Assembly (NCBI GenBank): GCA_964542765.1
Contig: CAZIVO010000086.1
Coordinates: 1-16,240, forward strand
DNA from: CAZIVO01 sp964542765
Lineage (GTDB): Bacteria > Planctomycetota > UBA1135 > UBA2386
Direction: 5' to 3'
Length of the DNA: 16,240 nt
Below the pieces are notes generated by a model that was not told the origin of the DNA, made no database searches, and saw only the letters and a program-made list of their open reading frames with translations. Within the stretch, counting starts at the first letter, position 1, and each line of letters opens with the position of its first letter. Shown here one piece after another: positions 6,472 to 14,615 of the stretch. The translations under genes were made by a program, and so were the position numbers.

Positions 6472-7773
6472 ATGGTGCCGCAGAAGATGATTCCAAGGGT
6501 TCAAGCATCGAGTTGTTTACTGCTCTTGACCGCTTTTTTCCCTGTTGCCGCTGGTGGGGGTGATGAGTGGCCTGACTACCGAGGTCCTCACCATGATGGC
6601 CATAGCGATGCAACCGGGCTGCCATTGGTGTGGAGCGAGACCCGCAATGTTGCGTGGAAAACCGAAATTCACGGACGAGCTTGGTCCTCGCCGGTGGTTG
6701 CAGATGGCGAGGTCTGGCTGACCTCGGCGACCGCGGATGGGCACGATTTGTATGTCCTGTGCATCGATGCTGAATCCGGAGAGATCTCCATGGATGAGAA
6801 GCTCTTCCACGTGAAAAAACCTCAGTTTGCGCATTCGTTCAACAGCTACGCGTCTCCTTCGCCAGTGATCCATGGCGATAAGATCTTCGTTACCTTCGGC
6901 TCGCCAGGAACAGCATGCCTCGATCGAGAGAGCAAGAAGGTCGAGTGGAAACGAACTGACCTCGTCTGCAATCACTTTCGTGGCGCAGGGTCCTCTCCTC
7001 TGGTCTACGAGGATCTGTTGATCTTGACGATGGATGGTTCTGATCGTCAGTATCTGATCGCCATGGACACGACGACGGGAAAGACCCGCTGGACAACGGC
7101 GCGATCGACCGACTTCAAGGATATCGATGCCGGCACCGGCAAGCCCAAGCGCGATGGTGATTTCCGCAAGGGCTTCTCGACTCCTATCGTGATCGAGGTG
7201 GGCGGCGAGCCGCAGTTGATCAGCCCCGGCGCCAGGGCAGCCTTCGCCTACGATCCGAGGACGGGCGAGGAGATCTGGACGGTTCGGTATCCGAATCACT
7301 CCAGTGCTTCGAGGAGTGTGTTCGGGCACGGGCTGGTGTTCATCAACACGGGATATGCCAAGGCCGAATTACTGGCGGTCAGGCCGACCGGTCGAGGCGA
7401 TGTGACCGACACTCACATCGAATGGCGTCTGCGTAAAGGTGTGCCGAACAAGCCGGCCCCTTTGCTCATCGGTGAGACTCTCTACATGCTGAACGACGAT
7501 GGAGTCGCCAGTTGCGTGGAGGCGAAGACGGGCAAGACGGTCTGGCAGGAGCGCGTGGGTGGTAAATATTCCTCTGCTCTCGTCTATGTCGATGGTCGCA
7601 TCTACGGCTTCGGACAAGATGGCCGGACGGTGATCTTCAAGCCGGGGAAGGCTTTCGAGTCGCTGGGTGAGAACCAGCTGGAGGGCGGCTTCATGGCTTC
7701 GGCGGCGATTGTCGGGAAGGCTTTCTTCCTTCGTACCAAGACGCATCTCTACCGGATCGAGAATGGTGAGTGA
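6472..7773 (+). CDS. Secreted PQQ-like beta-propeller protein
   Basis: The 433-residue product has a signal peptide (about 6-28, ASSCLLLLTAFFPVAA). It then opens with DEWPDYRGPHHDGHSDATG, the usual start of planctomycete PQQ-repeat proteins. Propeller strands with the blade-closing pattern (cofactor-less WD/PQQ type) recur: AWSSPVVADGEVWLTSA (70-86), YASPSPVIHGDKIFVTFGS (126-144), GSSPLVYEDLLILTMDGS (173-190), followed by AMDTTTGKTRW (197-207), DPRTGEEIWTVRY (261-273) and VEAKTGKTVWQ (349-359). These proteins resemble BamB and quinoprotein dehydrogenases in fold; no catalytic site is evident, so a binding or scaffold role is as likely as an enzymatic one. ATG 6472 is preferred; ATG 6487 is an alternative five residues later. 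Its last 11 nt overlap the M14 peptidase gene, which suggests one transcript. Confidence 0.9.
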   Translation: MVPQKMIPRVQASSCLLLLTAFFPVAAGGGDEWPDYRGPHHDGHSDATGLPLVWSETRNVAWKTEIHGRAWSSPVVADGEVWLTSATADGHDLYVLCIDAESGEISMDEKLFHVKKPQFAHSFNSYASPSPVIHGDKIFVTFGSPGTACLDRESKKVEWKRTDLVCNHFRGAGSSPLVYEDLLILTMDGSDRQYLIAMDTTTGKTRWTTARSTDFKDIDAGTGKPKRDGDFRKGFSTPIVIEVGGEPQLISPGARAAFAYDPRTGEEIWTVRYPNHSSASRSVFGHGLVFINTGYAKAELLAVRPTGRGDVTDTHIEWRLRKGVPNKPAPLLIGETLYMLNDDGVASCVEAKTGKTVWQERVGGKYSSALVYVDGRIYGFGQDGRTVIFKPGKAFESLGENQLEGGFMASAAIVGKAFFLRTKTHLYRIENGE

Positions 7774-9685
7774 GGCCGTGGCAGGTGAGCGATTCCTGGT
7801 CCATTCTGCTCGGATTTCGCCTGTGGCCCGAACCCTGATCGTTGCTTTCATCGCGATGGTCGTTCTCCCCATCTCCGCCTGGGCTCAGGATGGGCCCTTG
7901 ACCGTGGCTGAACGCAGTGGCTGGAAAGAGACTTCTCGCCAAGCCGAGGTAGCGGCTTTCCTGGAGAGATTGGATGGATTGCCCCATGGCGATCGTCTGG
8001 CACGCCGCGTCATCGGTCGAACATCGCTGGGCAAGGAACTCTTGCTGGTGTCGGCGAGGCTCGAAGGTGAGGGCGCTCCAAGCAAGTTACGCATCCTCAT
8101 CAATGCCAACATCCACGCCGGTGAGGTGGAAGGTAAGGAGGCTGTTCAGATCCTGTTGCGCGAGATCGCTGGCGGCGCGCATACCGAGATTCTTCGCCGT
8201 GCCGACCTGTTCTTCGTGCCGGACTACAACGCCGACGGCAATGACGAGATCAGTACGCGTCATCGAGTCAGTCAGTATGGTCCGATCGGAGGTGTGGGTC
8301 TGCGTCCGAATGCGATGAGGCTCGACCTGAACCGGGATTTCGTCAAGGTGGCGTCGCCTGAGGCACGGGCTCTGTTCAGAGTTTTTCGTGAGCATGATCC
8401 CCATGTATTCATGGATCTGCACACGACCAATGGATCGGCGCACGGTTACCACCTGACCTACGCACCCTCGCTTTCCACGAATATAGACCCGAGCCTGGAT
8501 ACCTTCATGCGCGAGGACTTTCTGCCGGCGGTACGCATGAACTGTGGCGCAGTGGATGAGGGATATCGCCTCTATCACTACGGGAACTTCGATCGGCGTG
8601 ACCCACCGAGCAGGTGGTCGACCTACGACCATCGCCCGCGCTTTGGTACCAACTACTATGGATTGCGCAACCGGATAGGCATCTTGAGCGAGGCCTATTC
8701 CTACAAGCCTTTTGAAGTTCGGGTCAGGGCAACTCGCGCCTTCGTGCTGGAGTGCTTGCGTATGGCCGCCAAGGAAGCGGATCGGATCCAGGAGTTGTGC
8801 CGGTCTGCGGACGAACGTCTGGTGCGGGCAACGGGAGAACCAGTGGCTTTCGGCTATGACACCGATTTTGCTCCGGCCTTCGAAGACGACCTTCTCTCTT
8901 GCAAGCTCGAGCGCGTGCCGCATCCCGATGGAGTCGGCAACATGATGCGCGCTGGCGAGAAGGTTGAATCTGTTCGCGTGTCAGTGCGGGTGGCCTTCGC
9001 CTCCAAACAGCATCTTTTATTGCCGAAAGCCTGGATCATCCCGAGCGGGCAGAGAGCTGTGATTCAGGCCTTGTTGACTCACGGCGTCGAAGTGGGGCGG
9101 CTGACGGAGGTTGTCGAAGTCGATGCGGAGGTATTCGTGGTTCGTCGCGTATCGCGTGGCCGACGATACCAGAACAGGAACCCGGTCGTGATCGAGGGTG
9201 ATGTTGAACGTAGGAGCCTGATGCTGAAGCCTGGCATGCTGGTGGTGAGTGCGAGTCAGCGCCTGGCACGTGTCGCCGCGCAATTGCTCGAGGCGCGGAG
9301 CGAGGATTCACTGGCGACGTGGAATCTCGTCGCGGGTGAGTTGCGCAGCCTTGTCGGCGAAGCGGAGTTCGATTATCCGGTTTTTCGCTCGATCTCGTCC
9401 AGGCGCCTGCCGGTGGAGTCGATCACGCTGGAAGCGATGAGCGCAGGTCGGCCACAGGTGGTTCATGTTCTCGGCGGAACTCCGAGCCAGTGGCAGATCG
9501 ATGGTCGCAGCATTGGATCGGAAGATCTTCTGACACGGGAACTCAAGGCCCTGATCGAGGAGTTGGGCGCGGTACCGATCAAGGTGATCGTATCGCCGGG
9601 CGCGACCTATGAGCAGGTTTCGACAACGGTCGATCTGATCAGCCGATCGGGCTTTCTGGAAATTCGTCCGAGTCGTGGGCGTTAG
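7763..9685 (+). CDS. Secreted M14-family zinc carboxypeptidase
   Basis: This is a metallocarboxypeptidase-like enzyme that probably trims peptides outside the cytoplasm; its substrate is unknown. The 640-residue product has a signal peptide ending near AWA|QD (residues 39-41). The M14 active site is complete: Zn ligands His118 and Glu121 in NIHAGEVEGKE, third ligand His220 in VFMDLHTTNG, the substrate-binding Asn-Arg pair in RLDLNRDF (186-193), and general base Glu310 in GILSEAYSYKP. The domain ends near residue 345. The remaining roughly 295 residues form a C-terminal extension I cannot assign. The ATG at 7763 lies inside the end of the PQQ-like gene (11-nt overlap), favouring translational coupling. 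It gives a rather long, 20-residue n-region, so an internal start such as the in-frame GTG at 7778 is possible. Confidence 0.92.
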   Translation: MVSEAVAGERFLVHSARISPVARTLIVAFIAMVVLPISAWAQDGPLTVAERSGWKETSRQAEVAAFLERLDGLPHGDRLARRVIGRTSLGKELLLVSARLEGEGAPSKLRILINANIHAGEVEGKEAVQILLREIAGGAHTEILRRADLFFVPDYNADGNDEISTRHRVSQYGPIGGVGLRPNAMRLDLNRDFVKVASPEARALFRVFREHDPHVFMDLHTTNGSAHGYHLTYAPSLSTNIDPSLDTFMREDFLPAVRMNCGAVDEGYRLYHYGNFDRRDPPSRWSTYDHRPRFGTNYYGLRNRIGILSEAYSYKPFEVRVRATRAFVLECLRMAAKEADRIQELCRSADERLVRATGEPVAFGYDTDFAPAFEDDLLSCKLERVPHPDGVGNMMRAGEKVESVRVSVRVAFASKQHLLLPKAWIIPSGQRAVIQALLTHGVEVGRLTEVVEVDAEVFVVRRVSRGRRYQNRNPVVIEGDVERRSLMLKPGMLVVSASQRLARVAAQLLEARSEDSLATWNLVAGELRSLVGEAEFDYPVFRSISSRRLPVESITLEAMSAGRPQVVHVLGGTPSQWQIDGRSIGSEDLLTRELKALIEELGAVPIKVIVSPGATYEQVSTTVDLISRSGFLEIRPSRGR

Positions 9686-9843
9686 ATTCGCATCTGTTCG
9701 CACCTTCGGCGCTTGACCGATGGGGCTCCATTGCGGGGTGGAAGCTGGAGCAGATTGTGTTGCGACGGTGCTGCCGGCTCTTTCAGCGGGTATGTTCCGG
9801 GGGTGACATGAGCCGTTATGATGAGGACAATCGGCCCATTGTG
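9686..9843. promoter_or_regulatory. Spacer before the Kelch gene
   Basis: The 158-bp spacer separates the M14 gene from the Kelch gene on the same strand. A TATGAT box at 9817-9822 is a fair -10 match, with no good -35 at normal spacing. GGGGGTG at 9799-9805 lies just before an ATG at 9808, an alternative Kelch start. No strong terminator hairpin is visible after the M14 stop. Confidence 0.3.
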
Positions 9844-11397
9844 ATGAGATCTCTTACGACATTTGCTTGCGCTCTCTTTTTGGCCCCGGGGCTGGTGGCC
9901 CAGCCGGACTACAGGTTCTCCAAGGCTTCTCCAGGCACTCTGGGCTTGCCGTTGAGCTTTCATTTCTTCGGTGCGCCGCCGGGCAAGAACCTTGTCTTCA
10001 TGATGTCGATGACCGGCGGGCCAACGCCGCTGAGCCTGATCAGTCCCGGCGATAACCGGGTGATCGAGGTGGGAATAGAGTCGACGCCCTTGTGGTTTGC
10101 ACTGCCCAGCAAGCTGAGTGGTTGGAGTTTTGGGACTCCCAACAACTCATCGATGCACGCGGCCGCGGTGCATTTTCAAACGCTGACCATTCCAGGCAGT
10201 CCGTTTGCCGTCGACAAAATCTCGAACAAGGTTGTCGTGCAGATGGGCAGTTCCGGCAACTCCAGCATGCTTGCTTCGAAACTGGCCGTCGCCCGATCCT
10301 TTGCTCGCCCCATTCCTTACACGCAGTCGTCCGGGAAGTTGAGTGTGCTTTTGGCTGGGGGTGGCAGTGGCAGCATCATCAGTGCTCGCGGACTCAACAG
10401 CACGGAGATCTACGATGCCGATACCATGACCATTCGCAAGGGTCCGATGCTCAATGCCCATCGTGCTCTGGGAGTTGCTGTCGTCTTGCGCGATGGCCGT
10501 GTGCTTCTTTCCGGTGGCGTCGATAATGTTGGCGGCGGAGTGAGTACCTGCGAGGTGTGGGATCCAAAGACGGGCCGCTTCACACCTACGGGTTCGATGA
10601 GCGTCGCACGAATCGCTCACGGAGGCTGCCAGTTGCCCGATGGCACGGTGCTGGTGAGCGGTGGCACGACCACCTTCTCGAATCCGGTTCTGACGCTGGC
10701 CAATGCACAGAATTCTTGCGAGATATGGAACCCGAAGACCGGGAACTGGTCCGTGACCGGCAGTATGAGAGCTCGCCGCCTGGCGCATGGTCTGGACGCG
10801 CTTCAGACCGGGGATTCGATTGCTACTGGTGGCTTCGAAGTTCGTCCGATCCTGAATTTCCCGACACCGATCGGTTCGGTCAAGACCTGTGAACTCTACA
10901 ATTTTGCCACCCGGAAGTGGTCGTCGGCGGCTTCCATGAAGACCGCTCGTGCGGTTCATCTGTGGAACAATGTGCAGCTTCGCGATGGCCGGATGATCGT
11001 GACCGGGGGGCTCATTTCCGGGCCCTTGATCGTCAATGGGACACCGCTTGCAACTGCCGAGATCTATGACCCGCGGGCCAACAGCTGGACTTCCTTGCCC
11101 AACATGCCTGCGGCCAGCGCGCTCCACTCGGCGACCGTCGTATCGTATGGGAATCCGCCGCTCGACAAGCTCATTCTCGCCGGGGGGGCGGTCGGCCTGC
11201 CGACGAGCCCGGTGCCGATCGATACGGTTCAGGAACTGGATCTCGCCACACTCAAGTGGCGGCTCTTGCCACGGCTCAAAACGACTCGTGGCGGACACAG
11301 CTCGGTGCTCACACCCAGCGGGCTCCTCCTCCTGTTCGGTGGGCAGGGTGGTCTGCAAGGTCAATCGCTCGATACGGTCGAGGCACTCAGGTTCTAG
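9844..11397 (+). CDS. Secreted Kelch-repeat beta-propeller protein
   Basis: The 517-residue product has a signal peptide (MRSLTTFACALFLAPGLVAQ). Residues about 20-140 form a separate N-terminal domain I cannot name, rich in beta-like segments. Six Kelch-type repeats follow, from about 160 to 488: each has a hydrophobic strand with a Gly pair (VLLSGG 220-225, VLVSGG 269-274, MIVTGG 384-389, LILAGG 443-448), then EIYD or EVWD with PKTGxW-like text, then a turn such as MSVARIAH. The final segment LLLLFGGQGG (494-503) looks like the strand that closes the ring. Kelch propellers usually mediate binding; galactose-oxidase-like enzymes share the fold, but I see no copper site. The start is uncertain: ATG 9844 gives a clean signal peptide, while ATG 9808 has a better-placed GGGGG and adds 12 residues. 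Confidence 0.85.
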   Translation: MRSLTTFACALFLAPGLVAQPDYRFSKASPGTLGLPLSFHFFGAPPGKNLVFMMSMTGGPTPLSLISPGDNRVIEVGIESTPLWFALPSKLSGWSFGTPNNSSMHAAAVHFQTLTIPGSPFAVDKISNKVVVQMGSSGNSSMLASKLAVARSFARPIPYTQSSGKLSVLLAGGGSGSIISARGLNSTEIYDADTMTIRKGPMLNAHRALGVAVVLRDGRVLLSGGVDNVGGGVSTCEVWDPKTGRFTPTGSMSVARIAHGGCQLPDGTVLVSGGTTTFSNPVLTLANAQNSCEIWNPKTGNWSVTGSMRARRLAHGLDALQTGDSIATGGFEVRPILNFPTPIGSVKTCELYNFATRKWSSAASMKTARAVHLWNNVQLRDGRMIVTGGLISGPLIVNGTPLATAEIYDPRANSWTSLPNMPAASALHSATVVSYGNPPLDKLILAGGAVGLPTSPVPIDTVQELDLATLKWRLLPRLKTTRGGHSSVLTPSGLLLLFGGQGGLQGQSLDTVEALRF

Positions 11398-11415
11398 CGG
11401 CGCTGTCAGAATGGC

Positions 11416-11419
11416 GGAG
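11416..11419 (+). promoter_or_regulatory. Shine-Dalgarno of the nitronate monooxygenase gene
   Basis: GGAG lies 8 nt upstream of ATG 11428. It favours that ATG over the adjacent GTG at 11425 and the out-of-frame ATGs at 11420 and 11423. Confidence 0.6.
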
Positions 11420-11427
11420 ATGATGTG

Positions 11428-12417
11428 ATGGCTACCGAGACAGATTTCACACGGCAGATTGGAATCGAAGTGCCGCTGATCTGTGGTGCGATGTATCCGT
11501 GCAGCAACCCTGAGCTTGTTGCGGCAGTATCCGAGGCCGGCGGCATCGGCATCGTGCAGCCGATCTCCTTGACCTACGTGCACGGCCATGAGTTCCGTGA
11601 AGGCCTGCGCTATATCCGTCAGTTGACCGACAAGCCGATCGGCTTGAATGCCATCGTCGAGAAGTCTGCGAAGGCCTACGAGAATCGTATGCGGAAGTGG
11701 GTTGAGATCGCGATCGAGGAGGGAGTTCACTTCTTCGTCACCGCGCTCGGCAACCCGAGATGGGTGGCCGATGCGGTTCATGCAGCCGGCGGATTCGTCT
11801 ACCACGATGTGACCGAGAGGAAATGGGCGATCAAGGCTCTTGACGCGGGTATCGATGGTCTCATCTGCGTCAACAATCGAGCCGGCGGTCACGCCGGCAC
11901 GAAGTCGCCCGCCGAGTTGCGTGAAGAACTCTCCGATCTGGGAGTCCCTCTCATCTGTGCAGGTGGCATTGGCGATGAGGCCGCTTTTGCCGGTGCCGTC
12001 GCCTCGGGTTATTCCGGCTGTCAGCTGGGGACGCGCTTCATCGCCACCGCAGAGTGCAAGGTGCATGCCGACTATCGCGATGCCATCGTGCGGGCGAAAG
12101 AAGACGATATCGTGCTGACCGACAAGCTGAGCGGGGTTCCGTGCTCGGTCATTCGCACGCCGTATGTCGAGAAGGTCGGGCTGAGAGCTGGGCCAGTCGC
12201 TCGCTTCATGCTGCGCCGCCGCAAGCTCAAGCACTGGATGCGAACCCTCTACGCCCTGCGATCCCTGTGGACATTGAAGAGATCCTCGCTCAAGGGGATC
12301 TCGTACAAGGACTTCTTTCAGGCGGGCAAGAGCGTGGATCGGATCGATTCGGTGGAGTCTGCTGGTGAGATCGTGAAGCGATTTGCAGCCGCCCTCACCG
12401 AGCCTGCTCAGACCTAG
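11428..12417 (+). CDS. Nitronate monooxygenase family FMN-dependent enzyme (2-nitropropane dioxygenase-like)
   Basis: This 329-residue cytoplasmic flavoprotein has the TIM-barrel layout of the nitronate monooxygenase family, which oxidises nitronates with O2 and FMN; the family also includes FabK-type enoyl reductases. Motifs: PLICGAMYPCSNPELVAAVSEAGGIG (from residue 16, an N-terminal FMN-side segment), the conserved His155 in NNRAGGHAGTKSP, and the phosphate-binding segments CAGGIGDEAAF (177-187) and GCQLGTRFIATAEC (197-210). Residues about 258-290 are unusually basic (FMLRRRKLKHWM and nearby) and may contact membrane or partners. There is no signal peptide. It starts 30 nt after the Kelch gene, so cotranscription is plausible, though the functions look unrelated. 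The true substrate cannot be read from sequence. ATG 11428 is set by the GGAG 8 nt upstream. Confidence 0.88.
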   Translation: MATETDFTRQIGIEVPLICGAMYPCSNPELVAAVSEAGGIGIVQPISLTYVHGHEFREGLRYIRQLTDKPIGLNAIVEKSAKAYENRMRKWVEIAIEEGVHFFVTALGNPRWVADAVHAAGGFVYHDVTERKWAIKALDAGIDGLICVNNRAGGHAGTKSPAELREELSDLGVPLICAGGIGDEAAFAGAVASGYSGCQLGTRFIATAECKVHADYRDAIVRAKEDDIVLTDKLSGVPCSVIRTPYVEKVGLRAGPVARFMLRRRKLKHWMRTLYALRSLWTLKRSSLKGISYKDFFQAGKSVDRIDSVESAGEIVKRFAAALTEPAQT

Positions 12418-12470
12418 AGCATGGTCTTGTGTCCGGGCCTCGAGTCATCGCCGAGCGGTCTGATGCCGGA

Positions 12471-13646
12471 TCACCTTCGAGCTGGTGGAGCTTGCTCGGT
12501 CTGCTCCAGTCGGGCGTGTGCGTGTCGGGCTCGGGGCGTCAGGGGTTTCAGTTCGAGATAGCGCTGCCAGTGGTGGCGGGCATCGCTTGTGCGACCGATC
12601 TGGAACAGGGTTTCGGCCAGCTTGTAGTGGGCATTGTCGTTGTTGGGTGCCAGCAGGAGGGTGCGCCGGAACGAGATGATGGCATCCGCCAGTCGATTCA
12701 GATCGACGAGCGTATTGCCGAGGTGGTTCCAGGCCTCCATCCGTCCTGGCTCCATCCTGACGACCTGTCCGAATTGTCGGGCGGCGGCGTTCTTGCGGTT
12801 GAGCCGGTAGAAGATCTTGCCGAGTCGGAAGCATAGACTGGCATTGGGGCTTCCGGTGGAGGTGGTGCGTTGGTAGATGCTGACACTTCGATCGAAAAGG
12901 TTTTCCTGCCCTGCCCGCATGCTCCTGCTTGCGATCTGTTGCGGTTCGGCGGGATGCTGGTCAGTGGTGTGAAAGTTGAAGAGCATCTGGCCATCCGCTT
13001 GGATGATGTGGCCATCATCATTTTCGATCATGGCGTTTCCACCTTGAGTGGCCATCGCCAAGCTTCTCGGGGAGATGCTTTCGTCTGGAGACCAGCGACG
13101 TAGCTGTTGCAGGCTTTTCGCTATCCTTGAAAGACCGACACCGTCGGCGATGAGGTGTCGCAAGGCTTTGCCGGTGGCGATCTGTGGGAAGTCGAAGAAG
13201 CAGAGTCTGCCGACGATGCGAACCGGTTGGAGCAGGCCCGCACGTACCCAGCGGCGAAGATCGGCGACCGATACATCGAGGATGCGAGAGAGCTGGAAGA
13301 TGGTGTAGAAGCGATGGAGGCGATCCTTTTGTCGCTCGACACCGAGTTCCGACAGGAACTCTTCTTCACCGATCAGCCGGATCGACTGACCGAATTTCTG
13401 CAGTTTTTGAGCCTCGATGAGGCTGCGGGTTGGCGCCAGGTCTACCTGTCGATTCTTGCCATGATGACCAACGACCAAGAAGGATGTTCTCGGGGTCGGG
13501 CACTGCGTGTACCGGCCACCAGCTTGACTCAATGCGAGGACGGCCTCGCCTCGAGTCATCGAGGCCAGTTGGCCGGTGATGGCGACTTCCTTTTCTTGCA
13601 GGCTGTACACCGCTCCACAGAAAATTAGAGAGGAAAGACAGCGCAC
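12471..13646 (-). CDS. BRCT-MerR-type HTH-TPR protein
   Basis: The product has up to 391 residues and three parts. Residues about 15-102 are a BRCT domain of the NAD-dependent DNA ligase type: VAITGQLASMTRGEA, the central Gly pair (43-44), SFLVVG (55-60) and IRLIGEEEFLSELG. Residues about 112-185 are a MerR-like winged helix: FYTIFQLSRILDVSVADLRR, WVRAGLLQP, FFDFPQI. Residues about 265-368 hold three TPR units: SLCFRLGKIFYRLNRKNAA, EAWNHLGNTLVDLNRLADA and AHYKLAETLFQIGRTSDA. No signal peptide is expected, so it is cytoplasmic. DNA binding plus protein binding suggests a regulator or repair scaffold; this is inference. The start is unsure: GTG 13646 is the longest, while GTG 13610 (MYSLQEKEVAITG) fits BRCT onset better. 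It follows the SprT gene by 72 nt on the same strand; weak TTGAAG/TAATCT boxes lie between (13703-13708, 13679-13684). Confidence 0.85.
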   Translation of the reverse strand: MRCLSSLIFCGAVYSLQEKEVAITGQLASMTRGEAVLALSQAGGRYTQCPTPRTSFLVVGHHGKNRQVDLAPTRSLIEAQKLQKFGQSIRLIGEEEFLSELGVERQKDRLHRFYTIFQLSRILDVSVADLRRWVRAGLLQPVRIVGRLCFFDFPQIATGKALRHLIADGVGLSRIAKSLQQLRRWSPDESISPRSLAMATQGGNAMIENDDGHIIQADGQMLFNFHTTDQHPAEPQQIASRSMRAGQENLFDRSVSIYQRTTSTGSPNASLCFRLGKIFYRLNRKNAAARQFGQVVRMEPGRMEAWNHLGNTLVDLNRLADAIISFRRTLLLAPNNDNAHYKLAETLFQIGRTSDARHHWQRYLELKPLTPRARHAHARLEQTEQAPPARR

Positions 13647-13718
13647 GCCTATGTCCCGCCCAGAAGTGCGTGGGGGATAGATTACGTCCGGGCCACTCGG
13701 TGCTTCAAGCCTGCTGCG

Positions 13719-14522
13719 CTAACTTTGCTTCGATCTCTGTCGCCGGGCCAGACGGATCAATCGTGGCAGGTTGTCACTTTCCCATGTCCGCGCCCGATCG
13801 GTGTCGGGGTGCGCGTGTTCACGCGTACGGAACTCCTTTCCGTGTCGGATCCAACGACCATCCGATGATTTCACCGGCGGCAAGACCGCGTGGAGGATCT
13901 CGTGGAAGAGAACCGCTCTGACATACCAGGATGGGACATCGGAGCGATCGAGGATGGGGTGTACCCGGATGATATGGGTGTCGGCATCGTAGACGCCGAG
14001 TTGCAAGGAGTGGCGGGTGCGACTGCGCCGGCGCTGACCCCAGGAGAGAGCAGGACGAGAGCTTCGCTTGTCGAAGTCCCGGGCAAACTCCTTCGCGAAG
14101 AGATCGTCGGCCAGTTCCTGGAGGTCGTGGTGTGTCCCACAGGATTCCAGGGTTTGCCGCCGAGGCTTGCGGGGCGGCAGTTCGGCGAGGCGGGCATCGA
14201 TCCAGCGGTCGAGCAAGTCACAGGCAGCACGCGCCCGCCGGCCGGATTTCAACCAGCGTCCCATGGCGTCTTGCACCGGTGCTGGGGCGCTCGCAAAAAA
14301 CTCATGGAGCCGAACATGCAGAACGGGGGTTCGGAAGGTCGCCGCTTCCTGCTGAGCGTGAACGGGTTTCGTGCGCGAGCGGCCATAGGTCACCTCTACC
14401 CGGCAACCGATGATCTTGCCGAGAATGTCTTGCCAGTGCTGCGCGGCCAACCTGTGAACAGGCTCCGGGAAGGGTAGCGATGTCTGCTCGTGGGTCGGTT
14501 CGGGTGCCTGCGTTGGAGTCAT
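13719..14522 (-). CDS. SprT-like zinc metallopeptidase
   Basis: The 267-residue cytoplasmic protein carries the SprT/Spartan-type active site near its C-terminus: HEILH (207-211) with two zinc His and catalytic Glu208, and the third ligand His227 in the family motif RHGKEF. The preceding LQELADDLFAKEFARDF (134-150), WGQRRRSRTRHSLQLGVYDA (161-180) and IIRVHPILD are also typical of SprT-like domains. The domain covers about 130-235. Residues 1-130 form an N-terminal region that I cannot assign with confidence; it contains RVEVTYGRSRTKP and LHVRLHEFF. No C-terminal zinc ribbon is present. The family's best known member, eukaryotic SPRTN, cleaves DNA-protein crosslinks; bacterial SprT substrates are poorly known. 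The gene precedes the BRCT-MerR-TPR gene by 72 nt on the same strand. ATG 14522 is the only good start, with no clear Shine-Dalgarno. Confidence 0.85.
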   Translation of the reverse strand: MTPTQAPEPTHEQTSLPFPEPVHRLAAQHWQDILGKIIGCRVEVTYGRSRTKPVHAQQEAATFRTPVLHVRLHEFFASAPAPVQDAMGRWLKSGRRARAACDLLDRWIDARLAELPPRKPRRQTLESCGTHHDLQELADDLFAKEFARDFDKRSSRPALSWGQRRRSRTRHSLQLGVYDADTHIIRVHPILDRSDVPSWYVRAVLFHEILHAVLPPVKSSDGRWIRHGKEFRTREHAHPDTDRARTWESDNLPRLIRLARRQRSKQS

Positions 14523-14615
14523 GGTCCATGCAAGTTCGATCGAGGATCCGAACTCGCATGGACACTGTCTTCATCCGGGCACGAAGAGGCAAGTGCTACG
14601 AGCGTTTACTGTCTC

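Noticed and set aside
10147..12234. 695-codon open frame on the minus strand
   Set aside because: It lies antisense to the Kelch and nitronate monooxygenase genes, which have clear family motifs. Its translation is rich in Arg, His and Gln without any domain, as expected from the mirror of a GC-rich coding strand.
12418..12470. Possible terminator between the convergent nitronate monooxygenase and BRCT-MerR-TPR genes
   Set aside because: Only 4-bp pairings such as CTCG/CGAG were found, with no T-run, so I do not call it.
13890..14477. 195-codon plus-strand frame
   Set aside because: Antisense to the SprT-like gene, whose HEILH and HGKEF motifs identify the coding strand.
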